From assembly GCF_013386165.1 (NCBI RefSeq), contig NZ_JACAOS010000018.1, positions 471,382-535,381 of the forward strand: a stretch of 64,000 bases of DNA. Direction: 5' to 3'. A program made the position numbers and the translations under genes. Shown one piece after another: positions 1 through 9,308 of this stretch. How positions within the stretch are numbered: the stretch's first letter is position 1; each line of letters opens with the position of its first letter. This DNA is from Pseudomonas gingeri (GTDB lineage: Bacteria > Pseudomonadota > Gammaproteobacteria > Pseudomonadales > Pseudomonadaceae). Below the pieces are notes generated by a model. That model had not been told where the DNA came from, ran no database searches, and was given only the letters and a program-made list of their open reading frames with translations.

Positions 1-1
1 A

Positions 2-3000
2 CTGGCGCAGGCCTACCTGGGTGAACTCGACAGCCTGATCGAACACTGCCTGAAAGACGGCAGCGGCGGCCTGACCCCGTCGGACTTCCCCTTGGCCCAC
101 CTGACGCAGCCGCAGCTCGATGCACTGCCGGTGCCGGCGACCCGGATCGAAGATGTCTATCCACTGACGCCGATGCAGGAAGGCCTGCTGCTGCACACCT
201 TGCTGGAGCCGGGGACCGGTCTGTACTACATGCAGGACCGCTACCGCATCAACAGCGAACTGGAACCGCAGCGTTTCGCCGAGGCCTGGCAGCAGGTGAT
301 CGCCCGTCACGAAGCCCTGCGTGCCTCGTTCTGCTGGAACGTCGGCGAAGACATGTTGCAGGTTATCCACAAGCCCGGCAGCACACCGTTCGAATACCTG
401 GACTGGAGCCTGGAAGCCGAGGCCGCCCATGAACCGCGCCTGCAAGCCTTGCTCGAAAGCGAGCGGGTGGCCGGTTTCGATCTGCTGCGCGAGGCGCCGT
501 TCCACCTGCGCCTGATCAAGGTCGGTGCGGCACGCTACTGGTTCATGATGAGCAACCATCACATCCTGATCGATGCCTGGTGCCGTTCGCTGCTGATGGA
601 CGACTTCTTTGCAATCTACACCGCCATGGGCGAGGGCCGTGAGGCGCAGTTGGTGCAGCCGCCACGCTACCGCGACTATATCGGCTGGCTGCAACGCCAG
701 GACCTGGTGCAAGCCCGGCAGTGGTGGAAACACAACCTGCAAGGTTTCGAACGCGCGACGCATATCCCCAGCGACCGGCCGTTCCTGCGTGAACACGCGG
801 GTGCCACTGGCGGGATGCGCGTGGGTGACTGCTACACCCGCCTTGATGTCCGTGATGGGGCGCGCCTGCGGGAGTTGGCCCAGCAGCATCAACTGACGGT
901 AAACACCTTTGCCCAGGCGGCCTGGGCGCTGGTCCTGCGTCGTTTCAGCGGTGATCGGGATGTGCTGTTCGGCGTGACCGTGGCCGGTCGTCCGGTGGAC
1001 ATGCCGCAGATGCAACGCACCGTCGGCCTGTTTATCAACAGCATCGCGCTGCGGGTGAAATTGCCGCAGGACGGTGTGAGCTGCAGCGTGCGTGATTGGC
1101 TGAGCGGCTTGCTGGCGCACAACATGGAACTGCGCGAGTACGAATACCTGCCCCTGGTGAATATCCAGGAACACAGCGAACTGCCCAAGGGCCAGCCGCT
1201 GTTCGACAGCCTGTTCGTGTTCGAGAACGCCCCGGTGCAGGTCTCGGTACTCGACCATGCCCAGAGCTTCAACGCGACCTCGGACTCGGGCCGTACCCAC
1301 ACCAACTTCCCGCTGACGGCGGTCTGCTATCCGGGCGATGACCTGGGGCTGCACCTGTCCTACGACCAGCGTTATTTCGAGGAGGCCAGCGTCGAGCGCC
1401 TGCTCGGCGAGTTCAAGCGCCTGTTGCTGGCCTTGATGGACGGCTTGCACGGCGATATGGCCGACTTGCCGCTGCTGAGCGAGGACGAGCGCGAGTTCCT
1501 GCTGCACGGTTGCAACCAGAGCGAGCGGGCCTACCCGCTGGAACAGAGTTATGTGGCGCTGTTCGAGGCGCGGGTCGACGAGCACCCGCAAAGGATCGTG
1601 GCGAGCTGCCTGGATCAGCAGCAAAGTTACCAGCAACTGAACCTGGCGGCCAACCGCCTGGGCCATGCGCTGGTCGCGGCCGGGGTCGGTTTCGATCAGC
1701 CGGTGGCCCTGTTGGCCGAACGTGGCCTGGAACTGCTGGGCATGATCGTCGGCAGCTTCAAGGCGGGTGCCGGCTACCTGCCGCTGGACCCGGGCCTGCC
1801 TGGCCAGCGCCTGAGCCGGATCGTCGAATTGAGCCGCACGCCATTGCTGGTCTGCACCCGAGATTGCCTGGAGCGGGCCCGGACGTTGCTGGAAGAGTTC
1901 GCCGAGCCGCTGCGTCCCAAGCTGCTGGTCTGGGAAGAGGTTCAACAGGGTGCTTATGCCGCGTCCAACCCCGGTATCCACAGTACCCCGGATAATCTCG
2001 CCTACGTGATCTACACCTCCGGCTCCACCGGCCTGCCCAAGGGCGTGATGGTGGAGCAGCGCGGCATGCTCAACAACCAGTTGAGCAAGGTGCCGTACCT
2101 GCAACTGAGCGAAGCGGATGTGATTGCCCAGACGGCCTCGCAGAGTTTCGATATTTCGGTCTGGCAGTTCCTCGCGGCCCCGCTGTTCGGTGCGCAGGTG
2201 GCTATCGTGCCGAATGCCCTGGCCCATGATCCGCAAGGTTTGCTGGAGCATGTCCGGGAGCAGGGCATCAGTGTGCTGGAAAGCGTACCGTCGCTGATCC
2301 AGGGCCTGTTGGCCCTCGACCCGGTCAGCCTCGACGGCCTGCGCTGGTTGTTGCCGACCGGCGAGGCGATGCCGCCCGAGCTGGCCCATCAGTGGTTGCA
2401 ACGTTATCCACGGGTCGGGCTGGTGAATGCCTATGGTCCGGCGGAGTGCTCGGACGACGTGGCGTTCTTCCGGGTCGACGAGGCCTCGACGCGCGGCAGC
2501 TACCTGCCGATCGGCCTGCCGACCGACAATAACCGTTTGTACCTGCTCGACGGTGCCGATGAACTGGTACCGCCGGGTGCGGTGGGCGAGTTGTGCGTGG
2601 CCGGGACCGGGGTCGGTCGTGGTTATGTCAGCGACCCGCTGCGCACCGCGCAGGTGTTTGTGCCGCATCCGTTCGGCGGACCGGGCGAGCGTCTGTACCG
2701 CACCGGCGACCTGGCCCGGCGCCGGGTGGATGGGGTGCTGGAATATGTCGGGCGTATCGACCATCAGGTGAAGATCCGCGGTTACCGGATCGAACTGGGG
2801 GAAATCGAGGCACGCCTGCATGAACAGCCGGAAGTCCGTGAGGCCGCGGTCGGGGTTCAGGAAGGGGTCAACGGCAAGCACCTGGTGGGTTACCTGGTGG
2901 CGACGGATTCGGCTTTGGGGGTGAACGAGCGACTGGAGCGGATTCGCCAGCGTTTACGCGCCGAGTTGCCGGAATACATGGTGCCGTTGCACTGGTTGTG

Positions 3001-3391
3001 GCTGGACGCGCTGCCATTGAACGCCAACGGCAAGCTCGACCGCAAGGCCTTGCCGGCCCTGGAAATCGGCCAGTTGGCCAGTCAGGACTACCTGGCTCCG
3101 CGCAATGAACTGGAGCAGACCCTGGCGGGTGTCTGGGCCGAAGTCTTGAAGGTCGAGCGGGTGGGTGTGCGAGACAACTTCTTCGAACTGGGCGGTCATT
3201 CGTTACTGGCCACGCAGATTGCTTCGCGGGTGCAGAAGGTCCTGCAACGCAATGTGCCGCTGCGGGCGATGTTCGAGTGTGGCACGGTGGAGGAGTTGGC
3301 GGCTTATATCGACGGCTTGCAGGCCAACGACATCAGCGAGGAGAAAGTTGATCGGCTGAGCGACCTGATGGCGGAGCTGGAGGGGCTATAA
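2..3391 (+). CDS. pvdL: PvdL, C-terminal part (end of E domain, then C-A-T loading Dab); 5' end outside window
   Basis: The reading frame is open from base 2, so the gene starts before the window. Domains in visible residues: tail of an epimerisation domain ending in LTPSDFPLA (24-32); a condensation domain of the D-residue-accepting type with VYPLTPMQEG and HHILIDAWC (about 186); an adenylation domain with YTSGSTGLPKG (about 670); and a carrier domain with FFELGGHSLL (about 1060). There is no thioesterase. The last residues (VDRLSDLMAELEGL) look like a docking tail. Aligning the pocket to GrsA by eye gives D-I-W-E-L-T-A-D-D-K, the published 2,4-diaminobutyrate code. E followed by C-A(Dab)-T is the end of PvdL, which builds the Glu-D-Tyr-Dab chromophore precursor in the cytoplasm. 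pvdH, which makes Dab, lies 6 kb downstream. The symbol is inferred from this architecture. Confidence 0.9.
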   Translation: MAQAYLGELDSLIEHCLKDGSGGLTPSDFPLAHLTQPQLDALPVPATRIEDVYPLTPMQEGLLLHTLLEPGTGLYYMQDRYRINSELEPQRFAEAWQQVIARHEALRASFCWNVGEDMLQVIHKPGSTPFEYLDWSLEAEAAHEPRLQALLESERVAGFDLLREAPFHLRLIKVGAARYWFMMSNHHILIDAWCRSLLMDDFFAIYTAMGEGREAQLVQPPRYRDYIGWLQRQDLVQARQWWKHNLQGFERATHIPSDRPFLREHAGATGGMRVGDCYTRLDVRDGARLRELAQQHQLTVNTFAQAAWALVLRRFSGDRDVLFGVTVAGRPVDMPQMQRTVGLFINSIALRVKLPQDGVSCSVRDWLSGLLAHNMELREYEYLPLVNIQEHSELPKGQPLFDSLFVFENAPVQVSVLDHAQSFNATSDSGRTHTNFPLTAVCYPGDDLGLHLSYDQRYFEEASVERLLGEFKRLLLALMDGLHGDMADLPLLSEDEREFLLHGCNQSERAYPLEQSYVALFEARVDEHPQRIVASCLDQQQSYQQLNLAANRLGHALVAAGVGFDQPVALLAERGLELLGMIVGSFKAGAGYLPLDPGLPGQRLSRIVELSRTPLLVCTRDCLERARTLLEEFAEPLRPKLLVWEEVQQGAYAASNPGIHSTPDNLAYVIYTSGSTGLPKGVMVEQRGMLNNQLSKVPYLQLSEADVIAQTASQSFDISVWQFLAAPLFGAQVAIVPNALAHDPQGLLEHVREQGISVLESVPSLIQGLLALDPVSLDGLRWLLPTGEAMPPELAHQWLQRYPRVGLVNAYGPAECSDDVAFFRVDEASTRGSYLPIGLPTDNNRLYLLDGADELVPPGAVGELCVAGTGVGRGYVSDPLRTAQVFVPHPFGGPGERLYRTGDLARRRVDGVLEYVGRIDHQVKIRGYRIELGEIEARLHEQPEVREAAVGVQEGVNGKHLVGYLVATDSALGVNERLERIRQRLRAELPEYMVPLHWLWLDALPLNANGKLDRKALPALEIGQLASQDYLAPRNELEQTLAGVWAEVLKVERVGVRDNFFELGGHSLLATQIASRVQKVLQRNVPLRAMFECGTVEELAAYIDGLQANDISEEKVDRLSDLMAELEGL

Positions 3392-3413
3392 CCCATACCG
3401 GCTGAACGCAATT

Positions 3414-3554
3414 CCCCCTGTAGGAGCGAGCTTGCTCGCGATGGCGCCCTTGAGCCTTGCACTGCTCTTGCGGCCGTCATCGCGAGCAAGCTCGCTCCTA
3501 CATAAAAGCCTGTGCACGACGGTATTTCGCTGTGAAGCACCGTCCTACAGGGGG
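3414..3554. repeat. REP pair between convergent pvdL and dsbG, enclosed by a 12-bp inverted repeat
   Basis: Two head-to-head REP units (GTAGGAGCGAGCTTGCTCGC at 3420 and its inverse ending at 3501) form a large potential cruciform between the convergent ends of pvdL and dsbG. A perfect 12-bp inverted repeat, CCCCCTGTAGGA at 3414-3425 and its complement at 3543-3554, encloses the pair. Such structures often sit at 3' ends and may act as transcript ends. No separate poly-T terminator is visible here. Confidence 0.85.
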
Positions 3555-3573
3555 CGGGTATTGCTTTGCTAAA

Positions 3574-4353
3574 TCACTTCGGCCCGAGAATTTTCAACAA
3601 CTTGTCCGGTGACGGCGCACCCTGTTGCTGCTGCAGATCACCATTCTCGTCGAGATAAAAAATCGCCGGGGTGGCCGACAGTTCCAGGTCTTCCATCAAC
3701 TTCAGGTTGGCATCGAGCTTGGCCTGGGTATCCGCCGGGATCGTCGCCAGCGGCTTGAGCGAGCTGCCCTTGCCGGCCTTTTCATGGTCGTGCAGGGCGA
3801 TTTGCGGGTCCTTGGCGGTAAACAGTGCAGCCGCCTTGGCCGCGCTGTCCTCGCGGATAATCCCGACCATGATGTGGCGCAATTGCACCTTGCCCGATTC
3901 TACCCACGGCCGCGCCTGTTCCCAGAACATGTTGCAGTACGGGCAGTTGGGGTCGCTGAACAGATAGACGATGCGCGGTGCATCGGCCTTGCCGTCCTGT
4001 ATCCAGTTGCTCTTCTCCATCTGCCCCCAGACCTGCTTGGCCATCGGTGCATACACCAGTTTCTGCAACGGCGCCTGGCTCAGGTCCTTGCCGTCGGCGT
4101 CATACAGGTTGCCGGCGATCACATTTTTACCATCGGCGGTCAGGTACAGCGCCATGCCATGGTTCTGGTACTGGGCGGCATAACCGCGCAGGCCTCCCGG
4201 TGCGTCGAAACTGCCGACGATTTTCGCGCCCTTGGCTTCGATGCTCTTGATCGGCGCGGGCAACTCTTCGGCCTGCAACGCGGGCGCTTGCAGCAGCAAC
4301 GCGCCAAGGGCGGTGCTCAGGCTCAGGTTCAGCAGGTGGCGGTTGAAGGGCAT
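3574..4353 (-). CDS. dsbG: Periplasmic thiol:disulfide isomerase, DsbG/DsbC family
   Basis: A 259-residue protein with a Sec signal peptide (hydrophobic core about 9-27, cleavage probably near ALQA-EE). A thioredoxin-fold domain follows with the active site CPYC at 137-140 inside FSDPNCPYC. The N-terminal half resembles the dimerisation region of DsbC/DsbG. The enzyme isomerises or reduces disulfides in the periplasm and is kept reduced by DsbD. It is the last gene of the dsbD-tlpA-dsbG operon, and its start overlaps the end of the upstream gene by 25 nt, which implies translational coupling. The same trio next to a two-component system occurs in P. aeruginosa at PA2476-PA2480. DsbC is an alternative name; the context favours dsbG. 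Confidence 0.88.
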   Translation of the reverse strand: MPFNRHLLNLSLSTALGALLLQAPALQAEELPAPIKSIEAKGAKIVGSFDAPGGLRGYAAQYQNHGMALYLTADGKNVIAGNLYDADGKDLSQAPLQKLVYAPMAKQVWGQMEKSNWIQDGKADAPRIVYLFSDPNCPYCNMFWEQARPWVESGKVQLRHIMVGIIREDSAAKAAALFTAKDPQIALHDHEKAGKGSSLKPLATIPADTQAKLDANLKLMEDLELSATPAIFYLDENGDLQQQQGAPSPDKLLKILGPK

Positions 4354-5198
4354 AGCGATTTCCTTGCTGGGGCCGGTACGGCCGAAGGGGTTTTGGGTGG
4401 GCCGAAGTTTTCCAGGGCCCGGGCCAGGCTGGCCTCGGACAACTCGCCCAGGTGAGTGCCGAGCAGACGGCCTTCGGCGTTGTACAAAAGGGTGGTGGGC
4501 AGGGCCATGGAGCCGACGCTCTGGGCCAGCTTGCCGCCGTCGTCGAACAGCACGTTGTTCAGGTTCAGGCCCTGGGTCATCAGGAAGGTGCTGACGCTCT
4601 GCATGCTTTCGGCCTGGTTGACGAACAGGAAGGTCACGTCCTGGCGTTCATGCTGGGCCTTTTGCAGTACCGGCATTTCCCGTCGGCAGGGCGGGCACCA
4701 GGTGGCCCAAAGGTTGATCACCAGTGGGCCGCCCTGGTAGCTGCTCAATTGCACCTCCTGGCCCTGGGCATTGCGCAGGGTGATTTCCGGCAGGCGCGTG
4801 CCTTGTTCGTAGAGGGTCATCGACAGGCTGGCGAGCAGCCAGAACGCCAGGCCGCTGCCCAGGCCGAAGCCCAGTGGCCGGCGCAGGGCCGGACGTCGCC
4901 AACAGAACAGCGCGGCGCCCAGCAGCAGGGTCAGCACTCCCGGCCAGGCGAGGAAACCGCCGTCACGGATATCGAGCACCTGCAACGGGTCGTTGCGAAA
5001 ATGCATCCAGTAGGCGATCACGAAGCTGACCCGCGCGACGAGCATGGCCAGCATGAACAGCCCGAACAGCACCGACTCCGGGTTTTCCCCGCCCCGTTTG
5101 GCCACCCGCCAGCCCACCAGTGTCGCCAGGGCGAGAGCGAGCAACAACAGCAGGTGGTTGATCGACAGGGCGAGGGTACCGAGGGTCAGGGTGAGCAT
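4329..5198 (-). CDS. Membrane-anchored TlpA/DsbE-like thioredoxin
   Basis: A 289-residue protein. The first 130 residues carry about four hydrophobic helices (for example 8-29, 44-63, 83-99, 113-130), rather like a small integral-membrane module. They are followed by a periplasmic thioredoxin domain with WATWCPPC at 164-171 and a cis-Pro region (ALPTTLLY). TlpA/ResA-type enzymes reduce disulfides using electrons from DsbD-type transporters. The ATG overlaps the dsbD stop (ATGA), so the gene is translationally coupled to dsbD. The family matches PA2477. The substrate is not visible; the multi-helix N-terminus is longer than the single anchor of ordinary TlpA. Confidence 0.82.
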   Translation of the reverse strand: MLTLTLGTLALSINHLLLLLALALATLVGWRVAKRGGENPESVLFGLFMLAMLVARVSFVIAYWMHFRNDPLQVLDIRDGGFLAWPGVLTLLLGAALFCWRRPALRRPLGFGLGSGLAFWLLASLSMTLYEQGTRLPEITLRNAQGQEVQLSSYQGGPLVINLWATWCPPCRREMPVLQKAQHERQDVTFLFVNQAESMQSVSTFLMTQGLNLNNVLFDDGGKLAQSVGSMALPTTLLYNAEGRLLGTHLGELSEASLARALENFGPPKTPSAVPAPARKSLCPSTATC

Positions 5199-6961
5199 CA
5201 GTGAGCGTCCCGTGTGCTGTTCCAGTTCTGGAGAAAAGCCTTGGCGTCGACTTCACCGGTAATCCGGCTGGCACGGCGTTCCTGGCCGTCCGGCGCAAGC
5301 CAGAGCAGGGTCGGTGGTCCTGGTACTTCATAGCGGCCGAGCAGTTCGTGGCTGGCGGCGTTGTCGTTGGTCACATCCAGGCGCACCAGCCGTACTTCAC
5401 GCAGGGCCGCCTGGACCTCGGCCTGGGAGAACACCTGTTTCTCCATCAGCTTGCACGACACGCACCAGTCGGCGTAGTAGTCCACCAGCACCCATTGGCC
5501 CTGGGCCTTGGCCGCGTCCAGTTCGCGCTGCAAGGCGGCCGGGTCCTTGACGGTGACGAAAGCCTCGTGAGCCTCTGTAGTGCCATTGCTGGCGGTGACG
5601 CCGGTATAGACGTGCAACGGCCGCCACAGCTCGGTGCCGCCACCGGCTGCACCGACCACCAGCAACGCGCCCCAGAGACCGAGCAGGACGCCGGCGCAGG
5701 TGCTGAGCAGGGCACCGCGTCCAGGCTGGCGGCCCAGTCGCCAGGCGCAGCAGGCGATGATCAGTAGCAACGCGCCCCAAAGGCCGAGCCACAGGGATTC
5801 GCTGACCACCGGGCGAATCATCAGCACGGCGGTGCCGAGGAACAGGAAGCCGAACACGGCTTTGACCCGGTCCATCCAGGCCCCCGGCTTGGGCAGGAAA
5901 CGGTTGCCCACGGTCACCAGCAGCAACAGCGGCAAGCCCATGCCGATGCCCATGGTGAACAGCACCAGGCCGCCTTCGACGATATTGCCGCTCTTGGCGA
6001 TATACAGCAGGGCACCGGCCAGGGGCGCGGTCATGCACGGGCCGACCAGCAGGCCGGACAGGGCGCCGAGGATCCCGGCCCCCACCAGGCTGCCGCCGCG
6101 ACGGCCGCTGCCGGCGTTTTCCAGGCGATCACGCAGGGCCGCCGGCAATTGCAACTCGAAGAAGCCGAACATCGGCAGGGCCAGCACCACGAACAACGCG
6201 GCGAAACTGCCCAGCAGCCAGGGTTGTTGCAGCAACGCCTGCAAGTTGCCGCCGAGCAGGGCCGCGAGCATGCCCAGGGCGGCATAGACAAGCGCCATGC
6301 AGACCACATAGCTGCCAGCCAGGGCAAAACCACGCCTCGGGCTGGCGCCACTGCCCACCACTAAACCTGCGAGGATCGGCAGCATCGGCAGCATGCACGG
6401 GGTGAACGCCAGCAGCAGGCCGAGGCCGAAGAAGGCCAGCAGGCTCCAGCCCAGGGCATTATGTTGCAGGTTGGCGGCCAGGGACTGATCCTGCGCCTGG
6501 CCCTGGGCTGGCGCCGTGGATGCCGTGGATGTCGTGGACACCGGGGCTTTGCCGCCCAGGTCGACGGTCTTGCTTTGTGGCGGATAACACAGGCCGGCGT
6601 CGGCGCAACCCTGCCAGCCCACCGTGACCTTGCCAGTGGCTCCGGCCGGGATCAGCAGTTCAAGTTCGCTGCGATAGACCTGCTGGTCGCCGAAGAACTC
6701 GTCGCTGTGGTGCTCGCCCGTCGGCAGGGCCGGTCGCTGGGCCGCGTCGAGGCCGTCGAGTTTCAGGCGTTTCTGATAGAGGTAGTAACCGTCGGCGATC
6801 TGCCAATACAGCCGGGTTTGTCCGGATGGCAGGGTTTCGGCGCTGAAGGCAAACGCCTGATCGACGGGCATGAAGTCGGGTTTTTTAACCGCAAACGGGT
6901 CGTTACCGGCCTGGGCCAGGCCTGCGAAAAGGGCAAAAACAAAGGTCAACAACCAACGCAT
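5198..6961 (-). CDS. dsbD: Thiol:disulfide interchange protein DsbD (second copy type)
   Basis: A 587-residue protein with the three DsbD parts in order. A signal peptide (1-18) leads into the N-terminal immunoglobulin-like domain with its redox pair in GCADAGLCYPP. The central eight-helix transporter domain has Cys in TPCMLPMLPIL and GPCMTAPLAG. The C-terminal thioredoxin domain has YYADWCVSCK. It carries electrons from cytoplasmic thioredoxin across the inner membrane to the two downstream periplasmic enzymes. It is the first gene of a minus-strand operon that diverges from the response-regulator gene at 7155. In P. aeruginosa the equivalent is PA2478 (dsbD2), and a separate housekeeping dsbD is usual. 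Confidence 0.93.
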   Translation of the reverse strand: MRWLLTFVFALFAGLAQAGNDPFAVKKPDFMPVDQAFAFSAETLPSGQTRLYWQIADGYYLYQKRLKLDGLDAAQRPALPTGEHHSDEFFGDQQVYRSELELLIPAGATGKVTVGWQGCADAGLCYPPQSKTVDLGGKAPVSTTSTASTAPAQGQAQDQSLAANLQHNALGWSLLAFFGLGLLLAFTPCMLPMLPILAGLVVGSGASPRRGFALAGSYVVCMALVYAALGMLAALLGGNLQALLQQPWLLGSFAALFVVLALPMFGFFELQLPAALRDRLENAGSGRRGGSLVGAGILGALSGLLVGPCMTAPLAGALLYIAKSGNIVEGGLVLFTMGIGMGLPLLLLVTVGNRFLPKPGAWMDRVKAVFGFLFLGTAVLMIRPVVSESLWLGLWGALLLIIACCAWRLGRQPGRGALLSTCAGVLLGLWGALLVVGAAGGGTELWRPLHVYTGVTASNGTTEAHEAFVTVKDPAALQRELDAAKAQGQWVLVDYYADWCVSCKLMEKQVFSQAEVQAALREVRLVRLDVTNDNAASHELLGRYEVPGPPTLLWLAPDGQERRASRITGEVDAKAFLQNWNSTRDAH

Positions 6962-7009
6962 AAAAAAGCCTTAGGAACGTGGCAAGTGGGGCCAGCCTGC
7001 AAGCAGGCG

Positions 7010-7027
7010 ATTAACCGATCATTAACC
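7010..7027. promoter_or_regulatory. Direct repeat ATTAACC, 11-bp period, in the dsbD/response-regulator intergenic region
   Basis: ATTAACC occurs at 7010-7016 and again at 7021-7027, an 11-bp start-to-start spacing. This is one helical turn, as expected for tandem OmpR/PhoB-type half-sites. It lies between the divergent dsbD operon and the adjacent OmpR-family regulator, so it is a candidate operator for that regulator. The function is inferred. Confidence 0.4.
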
Positions 7028-7154
7028 CGGTTTTATACCGTGTTGGACGCGGACTTTGTAGGCGCGGGGCAATTAACTATTCTGGAGGCATTGGCGGCAT
7101 AATCGCCGCTTAATCCATTTGCGTTCCAATTGACACATTTGCGCAGGTATCCCC

Positions 7155-7835
7155 ATGCATGTACTGGTTTGCGAAGACGACGAGCTGATCGCCAGCGGCA
7201 TCAAGGCCGGCCTGACCGCCCAGGGCATGACCGTCGAGCATGTCGCCAACGCCGCGGCGGCCCGCGCGATGTTGCGCGCGGCGGAGTTCGACGTGATGGT
7301 GCTCGACCTCGGCCTGCCTGACGAAGACGGCCTGAAACTGCTGGCGCAACTGCGCCAGAAGGGCCTGGAGATACCGGTGCTGATCCTCACCGCCCGCGAC
7401 TCGGTCACCGACCGGGTCGACGGCCTGCAGGCCGGCGCCGACGATTACCTGCTCAAGCCCTTCGACCTGCGCGAACTCTTCGCCCGCCTGCAAACCCTGC
7501 TTCGGCGCGTGGCCGGGCGCAGCGTCAACCTGATCGAACACGGCGCCCTGAGTTACGACCCGAGCAGCCGCGTGACCCTGCTCGGCGGTCAGCCGGTGGA
7601 CCTCTCGCGCCGTGAGCAGGCGCTGTTGCAGGCGTTGTTGCACAACCGTGGCCGGGTGCTCTCCAGCGAACAGTTGAAAGACAGCGTCTACGGCTTCAGC
7701 GACGAGCTGGAAAGCAATGCCCTGAACGTGCATATCCACCACCTGCGCCGCAAGTTGGGCAACGGCATCGTCGAGACCGTTCGCGGCCTGGGCTATCGAC
7801 TGGGGCCGGCGGGGAGCGAGGACGCCATGTCATGA
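7155..7835 (+). CDS. OmpR/PhoB-family response regulator linked to the dsb operon
   Basis: A 226-residue two-domain regulator. The receiver domain (1-115) has the acidic pair D8-D9, the phosphoacceptor D51 in VLDLGLPD, and Lys in LLKPFD near 100. The C-terminal winged helix (about 130-220) has NALNVHIHHLRRKLG and VRGLGYR. It overlaps the sensor-kinase gene by 4 nt (ATGA) and is divergent from dsbD, the PA2479/PA2480 arrangement. It probably controls the dsb genes in response to an envelope, metal or redox signal, but neither the signal nor the regulon can be read here. QseB/TctD-like relatives are the nearest familiar group. Confidence 0.9.
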   Translation: MHVLVCEDDELIASGIKAGLTAQGMTVEHVANAAAARAMLRAAEFDVMVLDLGLPDEDGLKLLAQLRQKGLEIPVLILTARDSVTDRVDGLQAGADDYLLKPFDLRELFARLQTLLRRVAGRSVNLIEHGALSYDPSSRVTLLGGQPVDLSRREQALLQALLHNRGRVLSSEQLKDSVYGFSDELESNALNVHIHHLRRKLGNGIVETVRGLGYRLGPAGSEDAMS

Positions 7836-9157
7836 TGAGCCTGCGCCTGCGCCTGAGCCTGACCATCGGCTCGGCGTTCATCCTGATCTGGGCCCTGGCC
7901 GCGACCTGGATGCTCAGCGACCTGCGGCACCAGATGATGTTTTCCCTCGACCAGCGGCTGGTGGCGTCGGCGCGCATGGTCGCCGGGTTACTGGAGCAAT
8001 TGCCGCCGATTTCGAGCAAGGGCGACGGTACGCATTTCAGCGCCGAACAACTTAATATTCCCGGCGGCATGGCCTGCCAGGTCAGTTCCCTGCGCGGTGA
8101 AATCCTCGCCCGCAGCCACAACAACCCGGACCAGGCCCTGGAGGACCGGGCCGCCGGTTTCCATGACCAGATGATCGACGGCGCGCCCTGGCGCAGCTTC
8201 ACCCTGGTGCGCGGCGATGTGCACATCACCACCGCCGATCGCCAGGTGGAACGCGAGGCGTTGAACCTCTCGGTGCTGCTGGCGGCCTCGGTGCCGGTCG
8301 GCGTGGCCTTGCTGGGTTGCCTGTGCCTGCTATGGCTGGGGATCGGCCAGGGCCTGGCGCCGCTCAATCGCATGCGTGACGCCTTGATGCGCCGTAGTGC
8401 CGACTCCCTGGAACCCTTGCAGGTGCAGCCGCTGCCCCGCGAGCTGCAGCCGTTGCTGGACACCCAGAACCAGCTGTTCCAGCGCATCGGCAAGACCATC
8501 GAGCGTGAGCGCCGCCTGACCGGCGATGCCGCCCACGAACTGCGCAGCCCGCTGACCGCGATCAAGACCCACCTGCAGGTGGCGCGCATGACCGAAGGCG
8601 CGGCCCGTGACCAGTCCCTGGCCCATGCCGAAGCCGGTGCCGACCGCCTGCACCGGACGCTCGAACAGTTGCTGCTGCTGGCGCGGGTCGAAGGCAGCCT
8701 GTCGTTCGACGACGGTGTGCAGTGTAATGCCGAGCAGGTGGCACGCCTGGCGATCCAGGATTCGGCCAACGGCAACCGTGATCGCATCGCCTTGCACCTG
8801 TCGGAAAACTTCTCCGCGGCCCCGCTGGAAATGCCCTCGGCCCTGTCCATCGCCGCCTTGCGCAATCTGCTGGACAACGCCCTGCGCCATACCCCGGGCG
8901 ACGCCTTGGTGGAACTGAATGTGGAAACCGTCGGCAACCGCGTGCACTTCCAGGTGCGTGACCACGGGCCGGGCATTGCTGAGGACGACCTGCAACATCT
9001 GACCCAGCGTTTCTGGCGCAATAGCACCAGCACTGGTTGCGGCCTGGGCCTGGCGATTGTCAACGCCATTGTCCAGCGTTGCGGCTGCGTGCTGCACTTC
9101 GACAGCCGCCCCGACGGGCTGCGGGTCGAGCTGACCATGCCGTTGCAGGCGGTCTGA
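7832..9157 (+). CDS. Sensor histidine kinase, partner of the dsb-linked response regulator
   Basis: A 441-residue membrane kinase. A first transmembrane helix (about 7-26) and a second (about 148-170, SVLLAASVPVGVALLG) bound a periplasmic sensor loop of about 120 residues. The H-box is GDAAHELRSPLTAIK, the N-box is NLLDNALRH, and the G boxes are DHGPGI and GCGLGLAIV. The loop has no recognised ligand motif; it contains a single Cys (GGMACQV). Translation is coupled to the regulator by a 4-nt overlap. The QseC/TctE type is closest by eye. The gene ends 150 nt before pvdH and appears to be a unit independent of the pyoverdine genes. Confidence 0.9.
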   Translation: MMSLRLRLSLTIGSAFILIWALAATWMLSDLRHQMMFSLDQRLVASARMVAGLLEQLPPISSKGDGTHFSAEQLNIPGGMACQVSSLRGEILARSHNNPDQALEDRAAGFHDQMIDGAPWRSFTLVRGDVHITTADRQVEREALNLSVLLAASVPVGVALLGCLCLLWLGIGQGLAPLNRMRDALMRRSADSLEPLQVQPLPRELQPLLDTQNQLFQRIGKTIERERRLTGDAAHELRSPLTAIKTHLQVARMTEGAARDQSLAHAEAGADRLHRTLEQLLLLARVEGSLSFDDGVQCNAEQVARLAIQDSANGNRDRIALHLSENFSAAPLEMPSALSIAALRNLLDNALRHTPGDALVELNVETVGNRVHFQVRDHGPGIAEDDLQHLTQRFWRNSTSTGCGLGLAIVNAIVQRCGCVLHFDSRPDGLRVELTMPLQAV

Positions 9158-9202
9158 AACCGCCTTCGTACAAAACTCCTCATGCAAACCGTCGCCTGGG
9201 TG

Positions 9203-9226
9203 TAAATCCTGGCGGCGCTGGTGCGT
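9203..9226 (+). promoter_or_regulatory. PvdS-type iron-starvation promoter of pvdH
   Basis: TAAAT at 9203-9207, then exactly 16 nt, then CGT at 9224-9226, matching the published PvdS box TAAAT-N16-CGT. It lies 82 nt before the pvdH start. Expression of pvdH, and perhaps the MbtH gene, is therefore expected under iron limitation. Confidence 0.85.
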
Positions 9227-9308
9227 TTCCTGAACACGAAGCCTGCACGCGCCCGCGTGCGGGCACAGGGTTTTGGTCAATATCATCAGAGTATTGAGGG
9301 ATCGAGAG

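Noticed and set aside
3625..4455. Long open frame antisense to dsbG.
   Set aside because: Its frame runs across a gene with clear signal peptide, CPYC motif and operon overlap; the antisense product has no recognisable domain.
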